Source of the DNA: an uncultured Anaerosolibacter sp.
GTDB taxonomy: Bacteria > Bacillota_A > Clostridia > Peptostreptococcales > Thermotaleaceae
DNA length: 6,399 nucleotides
Direction: 5' to 3'
Assembly (NCBI GenBank): GCA_937948705.1
Contig: CALECF010000179.1
Location: 1 to 6,399 of the forward strand
Shown here: positions 1 to 5,027 of the stretch, piece by piece
How positions within the stretch are numbered: position 1 is the first letter of the stretch
Layout of the letters: each line of letters begins with the position of its first letter
Position numbers and translations under genes: made by a program
Notes under the pieces: model-generated
The model's database searches: none
What the model was told of the DNA's origin: nothing
What the model saw: only the letters and a program-made list of their open reading frames with translations

Positions 1-1
1 C

Positions 2-412
2 TTGAGTAGTTTAATAAAAGCAATTGCATCCATGGAAAGAGCTCAAAAATTTGCAGAAGAGAGACTAGCTATGGAGAACATATCTCTTAATGAGAAGGAA
101 GTAATTCAAGCTGGTGTTATTCAGAACTTTGAATTTACTTATGAACTTTGCTGGAAGTTTATGAAAAGATGGTTAGAATTAAATCTTATGCCAGGATTAC
201 TTGATGGGGTAACTAGGAAAGAACTGTTTAGAAATGCCCTTGAGCAAAAACTAATATCTGACTTTTTCAAATGGGTGAGATATCATGAACTTAGAAATAC
301 TACTTCGCATACGTATAATCATGATGTGGCAGAAGATATCTATAGAGTTTCTGAGGACTTTTTAGAAGATGCTATCTATTTATTGAAAGCATTAGAGGCC
401 CGCAATGATTAA
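2..412 (+). CDS. HepT-like HEPN toxin, HI0074 type (5' end probably cut by window edge)
   Basis: This is a HEPN-domain protein of the HI0074 / 'nucleotidyltransferase substrate-binding' family, the presumed toxin half of a HepT/MntA system. Characterised HepT proteins are small helical RNases, active as dimers in the cytoplasm. The visible protein has 136 residues and is all helical. It contains the family segment FEFTYELCWK (about 43-52) and the motif RNTTSHTY at 98-105, which gives R98-x4-H103-x-Y105. In the family, R and H form the RNase site and Y is the residue AMPylated by MntA. The visible start is a TTG at base 2 with no upstream sequence to inspect. Family members usually have a few residues before the 'SSL-KA' segment, so the true start probably lies upstream. 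The stop overlaps the next gene by 8 bp, implying translational coupling. The family call is secure; toxicity is inferred. Confidence 0.9.
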   Translation: MSSLIKAIASMERAQKFAEERLAMENISLNEKEVIQAGVIQNFEFTYELCWKFMKRWLELNLMPGLLDGVTRKELFRNALEQKLISDFFKWVRYHELRNTTSHTYNHDVAEDIYRVSEDFLEDAIYLLKALEARND

Positions 413-701
413 GTTAAGCGAAAAAGAGCTAGAAATTGTAGTAAATATCCTTAAAAAACACACTTCCAGTTTTGAAATTTTGGTATTCGGATCTAGGTAT
501 AATGGAAATGTTCATGACCATTCTGATTTAGATTTGGCTATAAAGGGGCCCCATAAAATAGATATTTTGTACATTGCGGACATTCGTGACGAGTTTCAGA
601 ATTCGGATCTTCCTTTCCGCGTGGATATTGTTGATTTCAATAGTATTTCTCCTGAATTCCAAGCGGTTATATTAAAGAATAGTGTGAGTCTAAAAATATG
701 A
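405..701 (+). CDS. MntA-like minimal nucleotidyltransferase antitoxin
   Basis: This is a 98-residue minimal nucleotidyltransferase of the polymerase-beta superfamily, the presumed antitoxin of the preceding HepT. In studied pairs MntA transfers AMP from ATP onto the HepT tyrosine and silences its RNase activity. The active-site pattern is complete: G29-S30, ten residues, then D41-x-D43, and a third acidic residue at D74 in the strand FRVDIVD. The length is normal for the family. The ATG lies inside the end of hepT (8-bp overlap), and no separate promoter is visible, so the two genes should be cotranscribed with toxin first. Repeat copy A begins 24 bp after the stop. The family and intact catalytic motif are clear; the antitoxin role is inferred from pairing. 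Confidence 0.9.
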   Translation: MIKLSEKELEIVVNILKKHTSSFEILVFGSRYNGNVHDHSDLDLAIKGPHKIDILYIADIRDEFQNSDLPFRVDIVDFNSISPEFQAVILKNSVSLKI

Positions 702-724
702 TGATATTCCAATCATTCAATTAA

Positions 725-744
725 GGGGCGGGTCTTGAATTGAA
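725..744 (+). repeat. Direct repeat, copy A (GGACGGTTCTTGAATTGAA-like)
   Basis: The sequence here matches the motif shared with copies B, C and D with two differences in 20 bases (GGGGCGGGTCTTGAATTGAA). It lies between the first HEPN/MNT pair and the VanZ gene. It is followed by AATCTTTTGATGG and a short TCTTTT/AAAAGA hairpin. A similar AATCTTTTCGATT follows copy B, so similarity between A and B may extend past the core. It lacks the AAATCT lead-in seen at B, C and D. Confidence 0.7.
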
Positions 745-799
745 CAAATCTTTTGATGGAAAAGACTCTTAGGTAAATAAAATAAAAGGAAGCAGTAAT

Positions 800-1270
800 A
801 TGGAAAAGAATAAAAGCATAGTACTAATTCTATCATGGGGAGCAATTTTTCTTTGGATGTCATTAATCTTCTATCTATCTCATCAGCCAGCTGCTCAATC
901 TGATCAGTTGAGCATAGGGATAACGGAGTTGATTCTACAAAAGATAAGGAAAATCTTACCGATTATAGAGCTAGATATAGAAGTTTTTAATCATATCGTA
1001 AGAAAAAATGCCCATTTTTTTGCCTATTTGATTTTAGGGGTATTGGTTATCAATGGACTTAACAGAAGTGGTATGAGCGGACATAAGCAGATTATGTTAT
1101 CTACAATCATTTGTATTCTCTATGCAATATCCGATGAAGTCCATCAATCTTTTGTTCCAGGTAGAGGTCCTGGCGTGATGGATGTACTGATTGATAGCGC
1201 TGGAGCGATTGTAGGAATTTGGATGTATAGAGCAGTAGGTAGGATAAAGAAAAAGGTCATATCATACTAA
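800..1270 (+). CDS. VanZ-family membrane protein
   Basis: This is a 156-residue integral membrane protein of the VanZ-like family. The family is named for teicoplanin-resistance VanZ, but most members have no known biochemical role. Hydrophobic spans are visible at about 7-27, 73-87, 98-110 and 131-143. The family signature is present: RKNAHFFAY at 68-76, DEVHQSFVPGRG at 112-123, then D128, D132 and G135 in the last span. An AAGGA ribosome site lies about 10 bases before the ATG. The gene stands alone between repeat copy A and a strong terminator whose left arm includes the last codons and the stop. A truncated, closely similar copy lies at 3590-3832. The family is confident; drug resistance should not be assumed. 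Confidence 0.9.
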   Translation: MEKNKSIVLILSWGAIFLWMSLIFYLSHQPAAQSDQLSIGITELILQKIRKILPIIELDIEVFNHIVRKNAHFFAYLILGVLVINGLNRSGMSGHKQIMLSTIICILYAISDEVHQSFVPGRGPGVMDVLIDSAGAIVGIWMYRAVGRIKKKVISY

Positions 1271-1317
1271 AATGGACCCTGTAGCAAGGACATTTTAGTA
1301 TGACATGACCTTTTATA
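1251..1317 (+). terminator. Long intrinsic terminator overlapping the VanZ stop codon
   Basis: A 24-bp stem with one A-C mismatch is formed by 1251-1274 (AAAAGGTCAT...AAAATG) and 1291-1314 (CATTTTAGTA...CCTTTT), with a 16-base loop and TTTTATATAT after the right arm. The VanZ stop TAA at 1268-1270 lies inside the left arm. The sequence before the left arm is A-rich on this strand, so the opposite strand also has a T-run and the structure could terminate in both directions. Confidence 0.85.
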
Positions 1318-1592
1318 TATTAGCATAAAAATTGATAACAGTTTTGAGTGAATTATAAATAACTTAAATAAAAAAAGAAGAGTATGGTAAGCTTTGGGAT
1401 CTCTACATACCTGTAGAGAGGGTGTGTAACTGCATAAGCTTGAGTTTTAAGAAAAAAAGGCTAGGAGGCAGGGGCGAATTTTGTAAAAAAAAGGATAATA
1501 TTCCTTGCAAAATACGACATGATTTTTAAATGAAATATAGTACCATAGTCCTATAATAAATACGCCAAATATCATCATCAGGGGGAAGATAT
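1318..1592 (+). other. Gene-free AT-rich leader region with a small hairpin
   Basis: No convincing coding frame is seen. Contents: a possible promoter at 1332-1359; a perfect 8-bp hairpin TCTCTACA-TACC-TGTAGAGA (1400-1419); two AAGCTT sites flanking it (1389-1394 and 1436-1441); a purine/A-rich stretch (about 1450-1500); TACGACA at 1513-1519, one base off the Spo0A-box consensus TTCGACA; and TATAAT at 1552-1557 without a good -35. I could not match it to a known riboswitch class. Together it could be the 5' leader of the 1593 gene pair. Confidence 0.4.
1332..1359 (+). promoter_or_regulatory. Possible sigma-A promoter, TTGATA-16-TATAAA
   Basis: TTGATA at 1332-1337 and TATAAA at 1354-1359 are separated by 16 bases, immediately after the VanZ terminator. 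A transcript from here would carry the 1400-1419 hairpin as a leader of more than 200 bases before the gene at 1593. The surrounding sequence is very AT-rich, so a chance match is possible. Confidence 0.35.
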
Positions 1593-1814
1593 ATGGGATA
1601 TAAGAGGATGCATGGAAAAAGAAATTTTAGAGTAAGCTATAGCCTCATAAAATACTTAACAATAGGGATCATCATTTTTACCATAGCATTGTTATTTTAC
1701 GGACAAAGGGCTTATAGGCAAAAAATTTCTAGGCAAGTAGGCGATATTAGTGGACAAGCAATATATACAATGGTTAAAGGTCACAATTCAGGTATAGGAG
1801 ATCGGTTATGCTAA
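1593..1814 (+). CDS. Small single-span membrane protein, unrecognised
   Basis: I do not recognise this 73-residue protein. It has a basic N-terminus (K4, R5, H7, K9, R10, R13), one hydrophobic span at about 19-36 (IKYLTIGIIIFTIALLFY), then a charged tail of about 35 residues with no known motif. By the positive-inside rule the N-terminus should be cytoplasmic, which would put the tail outside. However, the tail is also basic at its start (R39, R42, K44, R47), so topology is uncertain. GGGGGAAG lies about 6 bases before the ATG, a good ribosome site. The last 7 bases overlap the next gene (ATGCTAA), so the two are probably translationally coupled. It could be a genuine small membrane protein or the N-terminal remnant of a longer receptor or kinase. 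Confidence 0.6.
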   Translation: MGYKRMHGKRNFRVSYSLIKYLTIGIIIFTIALLFYGQRAYRQKISRQVGDISGQAIYTMVKGHNSGIGDRLC

Positions 1815-2041
1815 GACTAAATACAATAGAGCAGGAGATTATCAATGGAACTTTGGGATTGGAAGATTTAAGAAACTTAGAGTTATGCTTGCTAGATAAT
1901 ATCAATAAAATCAAAGATGAAATACATCTGGATATGGTAGACAAACGCAGAGAGATGCTTGGGAAAGAAGTCGCTGCGTTTGAAGAAGCCGCTATCAAAG
2001 TCAGATCTGCTTTGAAAAAATTCTTTAAATCTGGAGAATGA
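1808..2041 (+). CDS. Small helical cytoplasmic protein, unrecognised
   Basis: I do not recognise this 77-residue protein. It is rich in E, K and L, has no hydrophobic span, and should be almost wholly helical. Leucine/isoleucine spacing at about 16-38 and 55-73 suggests an amphipathic or coiled-coil hairpin. Its size and helical make-up recall Spo0E-type phosphatases, but the SQxLD-type signature of that family is absent, so I do not assign it. AGGAG lies about 8 bases before the ATG. It overlaps the upstream membrane-protein gene by 7 bp, suggesting that the two products act together at the membrane. Repeat copy B core starts 17 bp after its stop. Confidence 0.6.
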   Translation: MLRLNTIEQEIINGTLGLEDLRNLELCLLDNINKIKDEIHLDMVDKRREMLGKEVAAFEEAAIKVRSALKKFFKSGE

Positions 2042-2050
2042 AGCATCCAT

Positions 2051-2075
2051 AAATCTAGGGACCGTTTGAATTGAA
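2051..2075 (+). repeat. Direct repeat, copy B (degenerate)
   Basis: AAATCTA followed by GGGACCGTTTGAATTGAA. Relative to the core GGACGGTTCTTGAATTGAA it lacks two bases and has one substitution. It shares the AAATCT lead-in with copies C and D and a downstream AATCTTTT block with copy A. It lies 10 bp after the stop of the small helical protein gene. Confidence 0.6.
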
Positions 2076-2220
2076 AAAAAGCATAATCTTTTCGATTCAT
2101 GAGAAGAAAATATAGGTAGAAGTCTTGGTGTGATAGTGCATTTGTAGAATTGAAATGTAGCTCTTACCTATAATAGTATAGATAGACTAGCTTTTTGAAA
2201 TAACTTTTATAAATCAATCT

Positions 2221-2248
2221 TTGAGGCAGTTTATTAAAATGATATAAT
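2221..2248 (+). promoter_or_regulatory. Sigma-A-type promoter, TTGAGG-16-TATAAT
   Basis: TTGAGG at 2221-2226 and a perfect TATAAT at 2243-2248 are spaced by 16 bases. It sits about 35 bases before the decayed coiled-coil gene. No strong promoter is visible between that pseudogene and hepT2, so this may be the one that drives the second HEPN/MNT pair. Confidence 0.6.
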
Positions 2249-2284
2249 GTAGCTATGAAGAAGGAGATTGAAGGGGTTTAAAGA

Positions 2285-2574
2285 ATGAATGATAAGGTTT
2301 TGGGTTTGATAGAAAAAATGTATAGTGAAATGCAAAATGGTTTTCGACAAGTATAAGAAGAGATTAAAGAAAGTAAGGGAAGAAATTAAAGAAGTAAACC
2401 AAAATATTGTAAGACTCGAAGATAAGATGGACAACCGTCCAAAAGCTCTATATGATGGATACAAACAAAATACAGAGAAACTTTGTAACGTGGAGTGTAA
2501 GCTTAACGACTTAAGTAGCAGGGTATAGCGTCAAGAAGTAGGGATTCATTTGGGTTATTAAAGGAGCTAAGCAG
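2285..2574 (+). pseudogene. Decayed coiled-coil protein gene
   Basis: A short coiled-coil protein of a type common in clostridia can be read only by crossing lesions. The first frame opens at ATG 2285, with AAGGGG 8 bases before it, and reads MNDKVLGLIEKMYSEMQNGF, then meets TAA at 2354. Past that stop it reads EEIKE. Removing one A from the run at 2370-2372 brings in VREEIKEVNQNIVRLEDKMD and DGYKQNTEKL, which ends at TAG 2526. RQEVGIHLG follows that stop, and one more frame change gives VIKGAKQ at 2554-2574. The frames run 2 to 0 to 1, consistent with two single-base insertions plus two nonsense codons. The EEIKEV-REEIKEV heptads form a tandem repeat. The recovered pieces in order match how I remember this family; no function is known to me. 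Confidence 0.65.
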
Positions 2575-2637
2575 GCTTGGTACTTTACAAAAATAGCAAT
2601 AAATCAATGGGATAAAGCTACGAAGGGAAGAGATTGT

Positions 2638-3066
2638 ATGAGCTTTCAAGAAATTCGTTGGATGCAAAGATTTAGTAATTATAAGAAAGCATTAAGGCAA
2701 ATTGAAGAAGCTGTAGAGTTGATGGAAAAAAGAGAGCTTACAAACCTTGAGAAACAAGGGTTGATACAAGGATTTGAATACACTCACGAATTGGCATGGA
2801 AAACAATAAAAGATTTTCTTGAACATCGAGGAAATACGAATATATATGGGTCAAGGGATGCTACAAAAGAAGCCTTTGCTCTGGGATTAATAGAGGATGG
2901 AGAAGTTTGGATGCAAATGATAAAGAGTCGTAATATCACAAGCCATACATATGATGAAGCTACAACGGATGGCATTATTCGGTTAGTAAAAGCTTCATAT
3001 TTTGAGGCTTTTAAAAGCTTAAGAAAGAAGATGGATCAACTTCAGAAAGAAGAGAGTAAAGAATGA
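2638..3066 (+). CDS. HepT-like HEPN toxin, HI0074 type (second copy)
   Basis: This is a complete 142-residue HEPN protein of the HI0074 type, the presumed RNase toxin of the second module. The family segment FEYTHELAWK lies at 46-55. The catalytic/modification motif RNITSHTY lies at 98-105, giving R98-x4-H103-x-Y105, the same positions as in the visible part of HepT1. Elsewhere the two proteins are quite different, especially the N-terminus (here EIRWMQRFSNYKKAL), so this is not a recent duplicate. GGGAAG lies about 8 bases before the ATG. Its stop overlaps the mntA start (ATGA), the standard coupled toxin-first layout. The nearest good promoter is at 2221-2248, before the coiled-coil pseudogene. 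The family call is firm; toxin activity is inferred. Confidence 0.92.
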   Translation: MSFQEIRWMQRFSNYKKALRQIEEAVELMEKRELTNLEKQGLIQGFEYTHELAWKTIKDFLEHRGNTNIYGSRDATKEAFALGLIEDGEVWMQMIKSRNITSHTYDEATTDGIIRLVKASYFEAFKSLRKKMDQLQKEESKE

Positions 3067-3383
3067 TGAAATATGGTATAAAGCAAAATACATGGGATAG
3101 GATTCTAGAGAGTTTTTCCAGGCATGATAAAATTGAGAAAGTAGTACTTTATGGTTCAAGGGCTAAAGGAAATTATAAAAGTGGATCAGATATTGACTTA
3201 ACTTTGATTGGTAAAAATCTAAATCTAGAAGATGTTCATAAGCTGTATTTAGAACTGGATGAGCTATGTTTGCCTTATGGCTTTGATTTATCCATATTTG
3301 AAAGGATAGAAAATACGGATTTAATCGATCATATAAACAGAGTGGGGATCATAATATATGATAAATTTGGGGAATGTTCTTAA
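3063..3383 (+). CDS. MntA-like minimal nucleotidyltransferase antitoxin (second copy)
   Basis: This is a 106-residue minimal nucleotidyltransferase, the presumed AMP-transferring antitoxin for HepT2. Catalytic residues are intact: G31-S32, ten residues, D43-x-D45, and D75 in GFDLSIF. The start ATG overlaps the hepT2 stop as ATGA; a second ATG directly follows at 3066 and either could be used. AGAGAG-type purine sequence inside hepT2 provides a weak ribosome site, consistent with coupled translation. It has little similarity to MntA1 beyond the active site, which argues that each antitoxin serves its own toxin. The AAATCT lead-in of repeat copy C starts 13 bp after the stop (core 20 bp after). 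Confidence 0.92.
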   Translation: MMKYGIKQNTWDRILESFSRHDKIEKVVLYGSRAKGNYKSGSDIDLTLIGKNLNLEDVHKLYLELDELCLPYGFDLSIFERIENTDLIDHINRVGIIIYDKFGECS

Positions 3384-3396
3384 ATTAAGTTGAGGG

Positions 3397-3426
3397 AAAT
3401 CTCTGGACGGTTCTTGAATTGAATTT
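3397..3426 (+). repeat. Direct repeat, copy C
   Basis: AAATCTC, two bases, then ACGGTTCTTGAATTGAATTT. This is the best match to the shared core GGACGGTTCTTGAATTGAA. Compared with copy D, the 30-base block differs at only two positions. It separates the second HEPN/MNT pair from the truncated VanZ copy, just as copy A separates the first pair from the intact VanZ. Confidence 0.8.
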
Positions 3427-3460
3427 CCATATTACGGGGCCATTTCTCTACTATTAATAA

Positions 3461-3574
3461 AAGTTGATCAAGATTCGACAAAAATGGCGTAGGCAGAGGT
3501 TAGGAATTGAAAGATTTATGAGAGAAGTAGAGGAAAAAAACCGGAGGCGGAAGGGTAGAAGGCAAAGGGAATGA
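3461..3574 (+). other. Short open frame without start, possible gene remnant
   Basis: Between repeat C and the VanZ fragment there is a 37-codon open frame with no start codon. It encodes a very basic stretch (for example RQKWRRQRLGIERFMREVEE, then RRRKGRRQRE) and ends at TGA 3572. It is in the same frame as the VanZ fragment. It may be the end of a lost gene, but I do not recognise it and chance is possible. Confidence 0.2.
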
Positions 3575-3589
3575 ACGGAGAGAGCTCTA

Positions 3590-3832
3590 GTATTAGGCGT
3601 ACTGGTTATCAATGGACTTAACAGAAGCGGAGTAAGTGGACATAAACAGATTATGTTATCATTAATGATTTGTATTCTTTATGCCATATCTGATGAAGTC
3701 CATCAATCCTTTGTTCCAGGTAGAGGTCCTGGCGTGATGGACGTATTGATTGATAGTGCGGGGGCGATGGTTGGGATTGGGATGTATGAAATGATAAGTA
3801 GAATAAAGAGAAAGGTCATGATTAGCCGGTAG
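3590..3832 (+). pseudogene. 5'-truncated VanZ-family gene copy
   Basis: This is the C-terminal half of a VanZ-like protein, about 80 codons, closely similar to the intact VanZ at 800-1270. It reads VLGVLVINGLNRSGVSGHKQ, then ISDEVHQSFVPGRGPGVMDV and the final membrane span, ending at TAG 3830-3832. Similarity starts abruptly near 3592, matching residue 79 of the intact protein, so the first two spans and the RKNAHF motif are missing. No start codon or ribosome site precedes it. The remaining frame is open and most differences from the intact copy are conservative, so the truncation looks fairly recent. Its terminator hairpin is kept. It is almost certainly not translated as a functional protein. 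Confidence 0.85.
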
Positions 3833-3858
3833 TATATTTGCTAATGGTGGCCTTTTAT
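3811..3858 (+). terminator. Intrinsic terminator after the VanZ fragment
   Basis: Left arm AAAGGTCATGATTAGC (3811-3826) pairs with GCTAATGGTGGCCTTT (3840-3855), with a few G-T or mismatched positions, followed by TTATTATTAA. As at the intact VanZ gene, the stem begins inside the coding end and includes most of the final codons. The two terminators share their outer AAAGGTCAT/CCTTT ends but differ in the middle. Confidence 0.8.
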
Positions 3859-3902
3859 TATTAATCATATTTTAGTTGAACGAACAAATATATTCCTTAA
3901 TT

Positions 3903-3911
3903 TGGTATAAT
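3903..3911 (+). promoter_or_regulatory. Extended -10 promoter for the CapA gene
   Basis: TGGTATAAT is an extended -10 element with a perfect TATAAT, 36 bases before the CapA start. The -35 at normal spacing (3883-3888, AACAAA) is poor; a TTGAAC at 3876 is too far away at 24 bases. The extended -10 may compensate. Confidence 0.55.
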
Positions 3912-3947
3912 GCTATTAATAGTAATTGAATGGAGGGATGAAATCCT

Positions 3948-5021
3948 ATGAAATTTACACTGACCTTCGCAGGGGATACTAGTCTAGGAGAATGGTATAT
4001 TAGAAAGCCAGGAAAAGAAGAATTAGTGGATCGTTTAGAAAAAAATCCTTTTTCATTTTTTGATGGCGTTAAACCTTTGGTTGAAGGAAGTAATTTTTTT
4101 ATTTTAAACTTTGAATCTGTATTAGCTGATCATCCTTCCTCTAATATAGAAGGTAAAGAATATCCTAACTGGGACCAACCCAATCGAATGTTAGATGTTT
4201 TGAACAGACTGGGTGTAACAGCCGTAGGAATGACGAATAACCATACAATGGATTTTGGCTCCAAAGTAATGTTATCTACAAAGAAAGAATTAGAAACTTC
4301 AGGCATCGCAACCTTTGGCTCAGGTGAAACGATTTCTGAAGCAGCAAAACCATTAACAATGAAGCTGGAAGGAGAATACAGCAATAAAAATGTATATGTT
4401 CTTACTGGAATGCGGGCAGGAAGACGATATGAAGTAGATTATAAATTTTTTGCTGACGAATATAGTCCAGGCGTGAATACTTTAGATCAGAAAATAATGA
4501 CTAATCAAATCACTGAATTGCGCATACTGGATTCAGAAGGAATTATCATTGTGTATCCCCACTGGCAAGGTCTTGATTATAAGTTTGCATCAGAAAACTT
4601 TGATGTGCAGAAGAGAAGTAGAGCTTTTATAGAGGCAGGGGCAGACTATGTATTTGGTCATGGTCCCCATATGATCAATGATATTGAAAAATATAGAAAT
4701 GGGACTATCGTATATTCAATTGGAAATTTTGTATTTAATTCTCCTGGCAGATACGATAAACTGCAAGCTCCACCCTATAGCTTTATTGTTAGGCTAGAAT
4801 TAGATGAGAGTAATGGCGATTGGAACATCGAAGAACGATTTTACCCAATCCTATCTGATAACAAAATAACCAAATTCAAAAGTCGTCCCATAGAGGAAAA
4901 TGAAGCAGAGGATTTGAAACAATTGGTAAAAAGTAAAGCCTATGTTGGACTTCAAAACACTTATGTTCTAAAAAAAGATAGTCGAGGCTTTTATTATTCG
5001 CTGGATCAGACAAGAACATAA
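3948..5021 (+). CDS. CapA-family (PGA_cap) metallophosphoesterase-like protein
   Basis: This is a 357-residue protein of the CapA / poly-gamma-glutamate capsule family, which has a calcineurin-like metallophosphoesterase fold. Metal-site motifs appear in order: GD at 9-10, NFE at 54-56, NNHTMDFG at 97-104, HW at 205-206, GHGPH at 237-241, and GNFVF at 259-263. The fold starts at residue 2 and there is no signal peptide or membrane anchor, so this member is probably cytoplasmic, unlike the membrane-bound CapA of capsule operons. GGAGGG lies 10 bases before the ATG and an extended -10 lies upstream. An ATP-grasp gene begins 6 bp after its stop, suggesting a two-gene peptide-ligase-like unit, but that partner is broken. 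The substrate is unknown; a role in capsule synthesis is not established by this sequence. Confidence 0.9.
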   Translation: MKFTLTFAGDTSLGEWYIRKPGKEELVDRLEKNPFSFFDGVKPLVEGSNFFILNFESVLADHPSSNIEGKEYPNWDQPNRMLDVLNRLGVTAVGMTNNHTMDFGSKVMLSTKKELETSGIATFGSGETISEAAKPLTMKLEGEYSNKNVYVLTGMRAGRRYEVDYKFFADEYSPGVNTLDQKIMTNQITELRILDSEGIIIVYPHWQGLDYKFASENFDVQKRSRAFIEAGADYVFGHGPHMINDIEKYRNGTIVYSIGNFVFNSPGRYDKLQAPPYSFIVRLELDESNGDWNIEERFYPILSDNKITKFKSRPIEENEAEDLKQLVKSKAYVGLQNTYVLKKDSRGFYYSLDQTRT

Positions 5022-5027
5022 CATTAT

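Noticed and set aside
800..1270. Teicoplanin resistance gene
   Set aside because: VanZ-family membership is clear, but most family members are not resistance genes and no van cluster is present.
1774..2100. Open frame on the - strand opposite the small helical protein gene
   Set aside because: It is the complement of a + strand gene with a good ribosome site, has no convincing ribosome site of its own, and its serine/leucine-rich composition is typical of antisense shadow frames.
2343..2349. TTCGACA, a perfect Spo0A-box heptamer
   Set aside because: It lies inside the coiled-coil pseudogene coding region and encodes the conserved-looking FRQ segment, so it is most likely coincidental.
2234..2464. 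Open frame on the - strand over the coiled-coil pseudogene
   Set aside because: Its Phe/Leu/Ser-rich translation is the mirror of a Lys/Glu-rich coiled coil; there is no start signal.
2325..2528. Independent 67-residue gene starting at ATG 2325
   Set aside because: The upstream frame from 2285 with its ribosome site gives the family N-terminus, and removing one A joins the frames. The ATG at 2325 is internal and without a ribosome site.
3474..3480. TTCGACA followed by AAAAAT, resembling a Spo0A box
   Set aside because: No promoter or intact gene follows; only the truncated VanZ copy is downstream. A seven-base match is expected by chance.
3662..3868. Open frame on the - strand over the VanZ fragment
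   Set aside because: The + strand of the same DNA clearly encodes VanZ motifs, and the - frame starts within the terminator hairpin.
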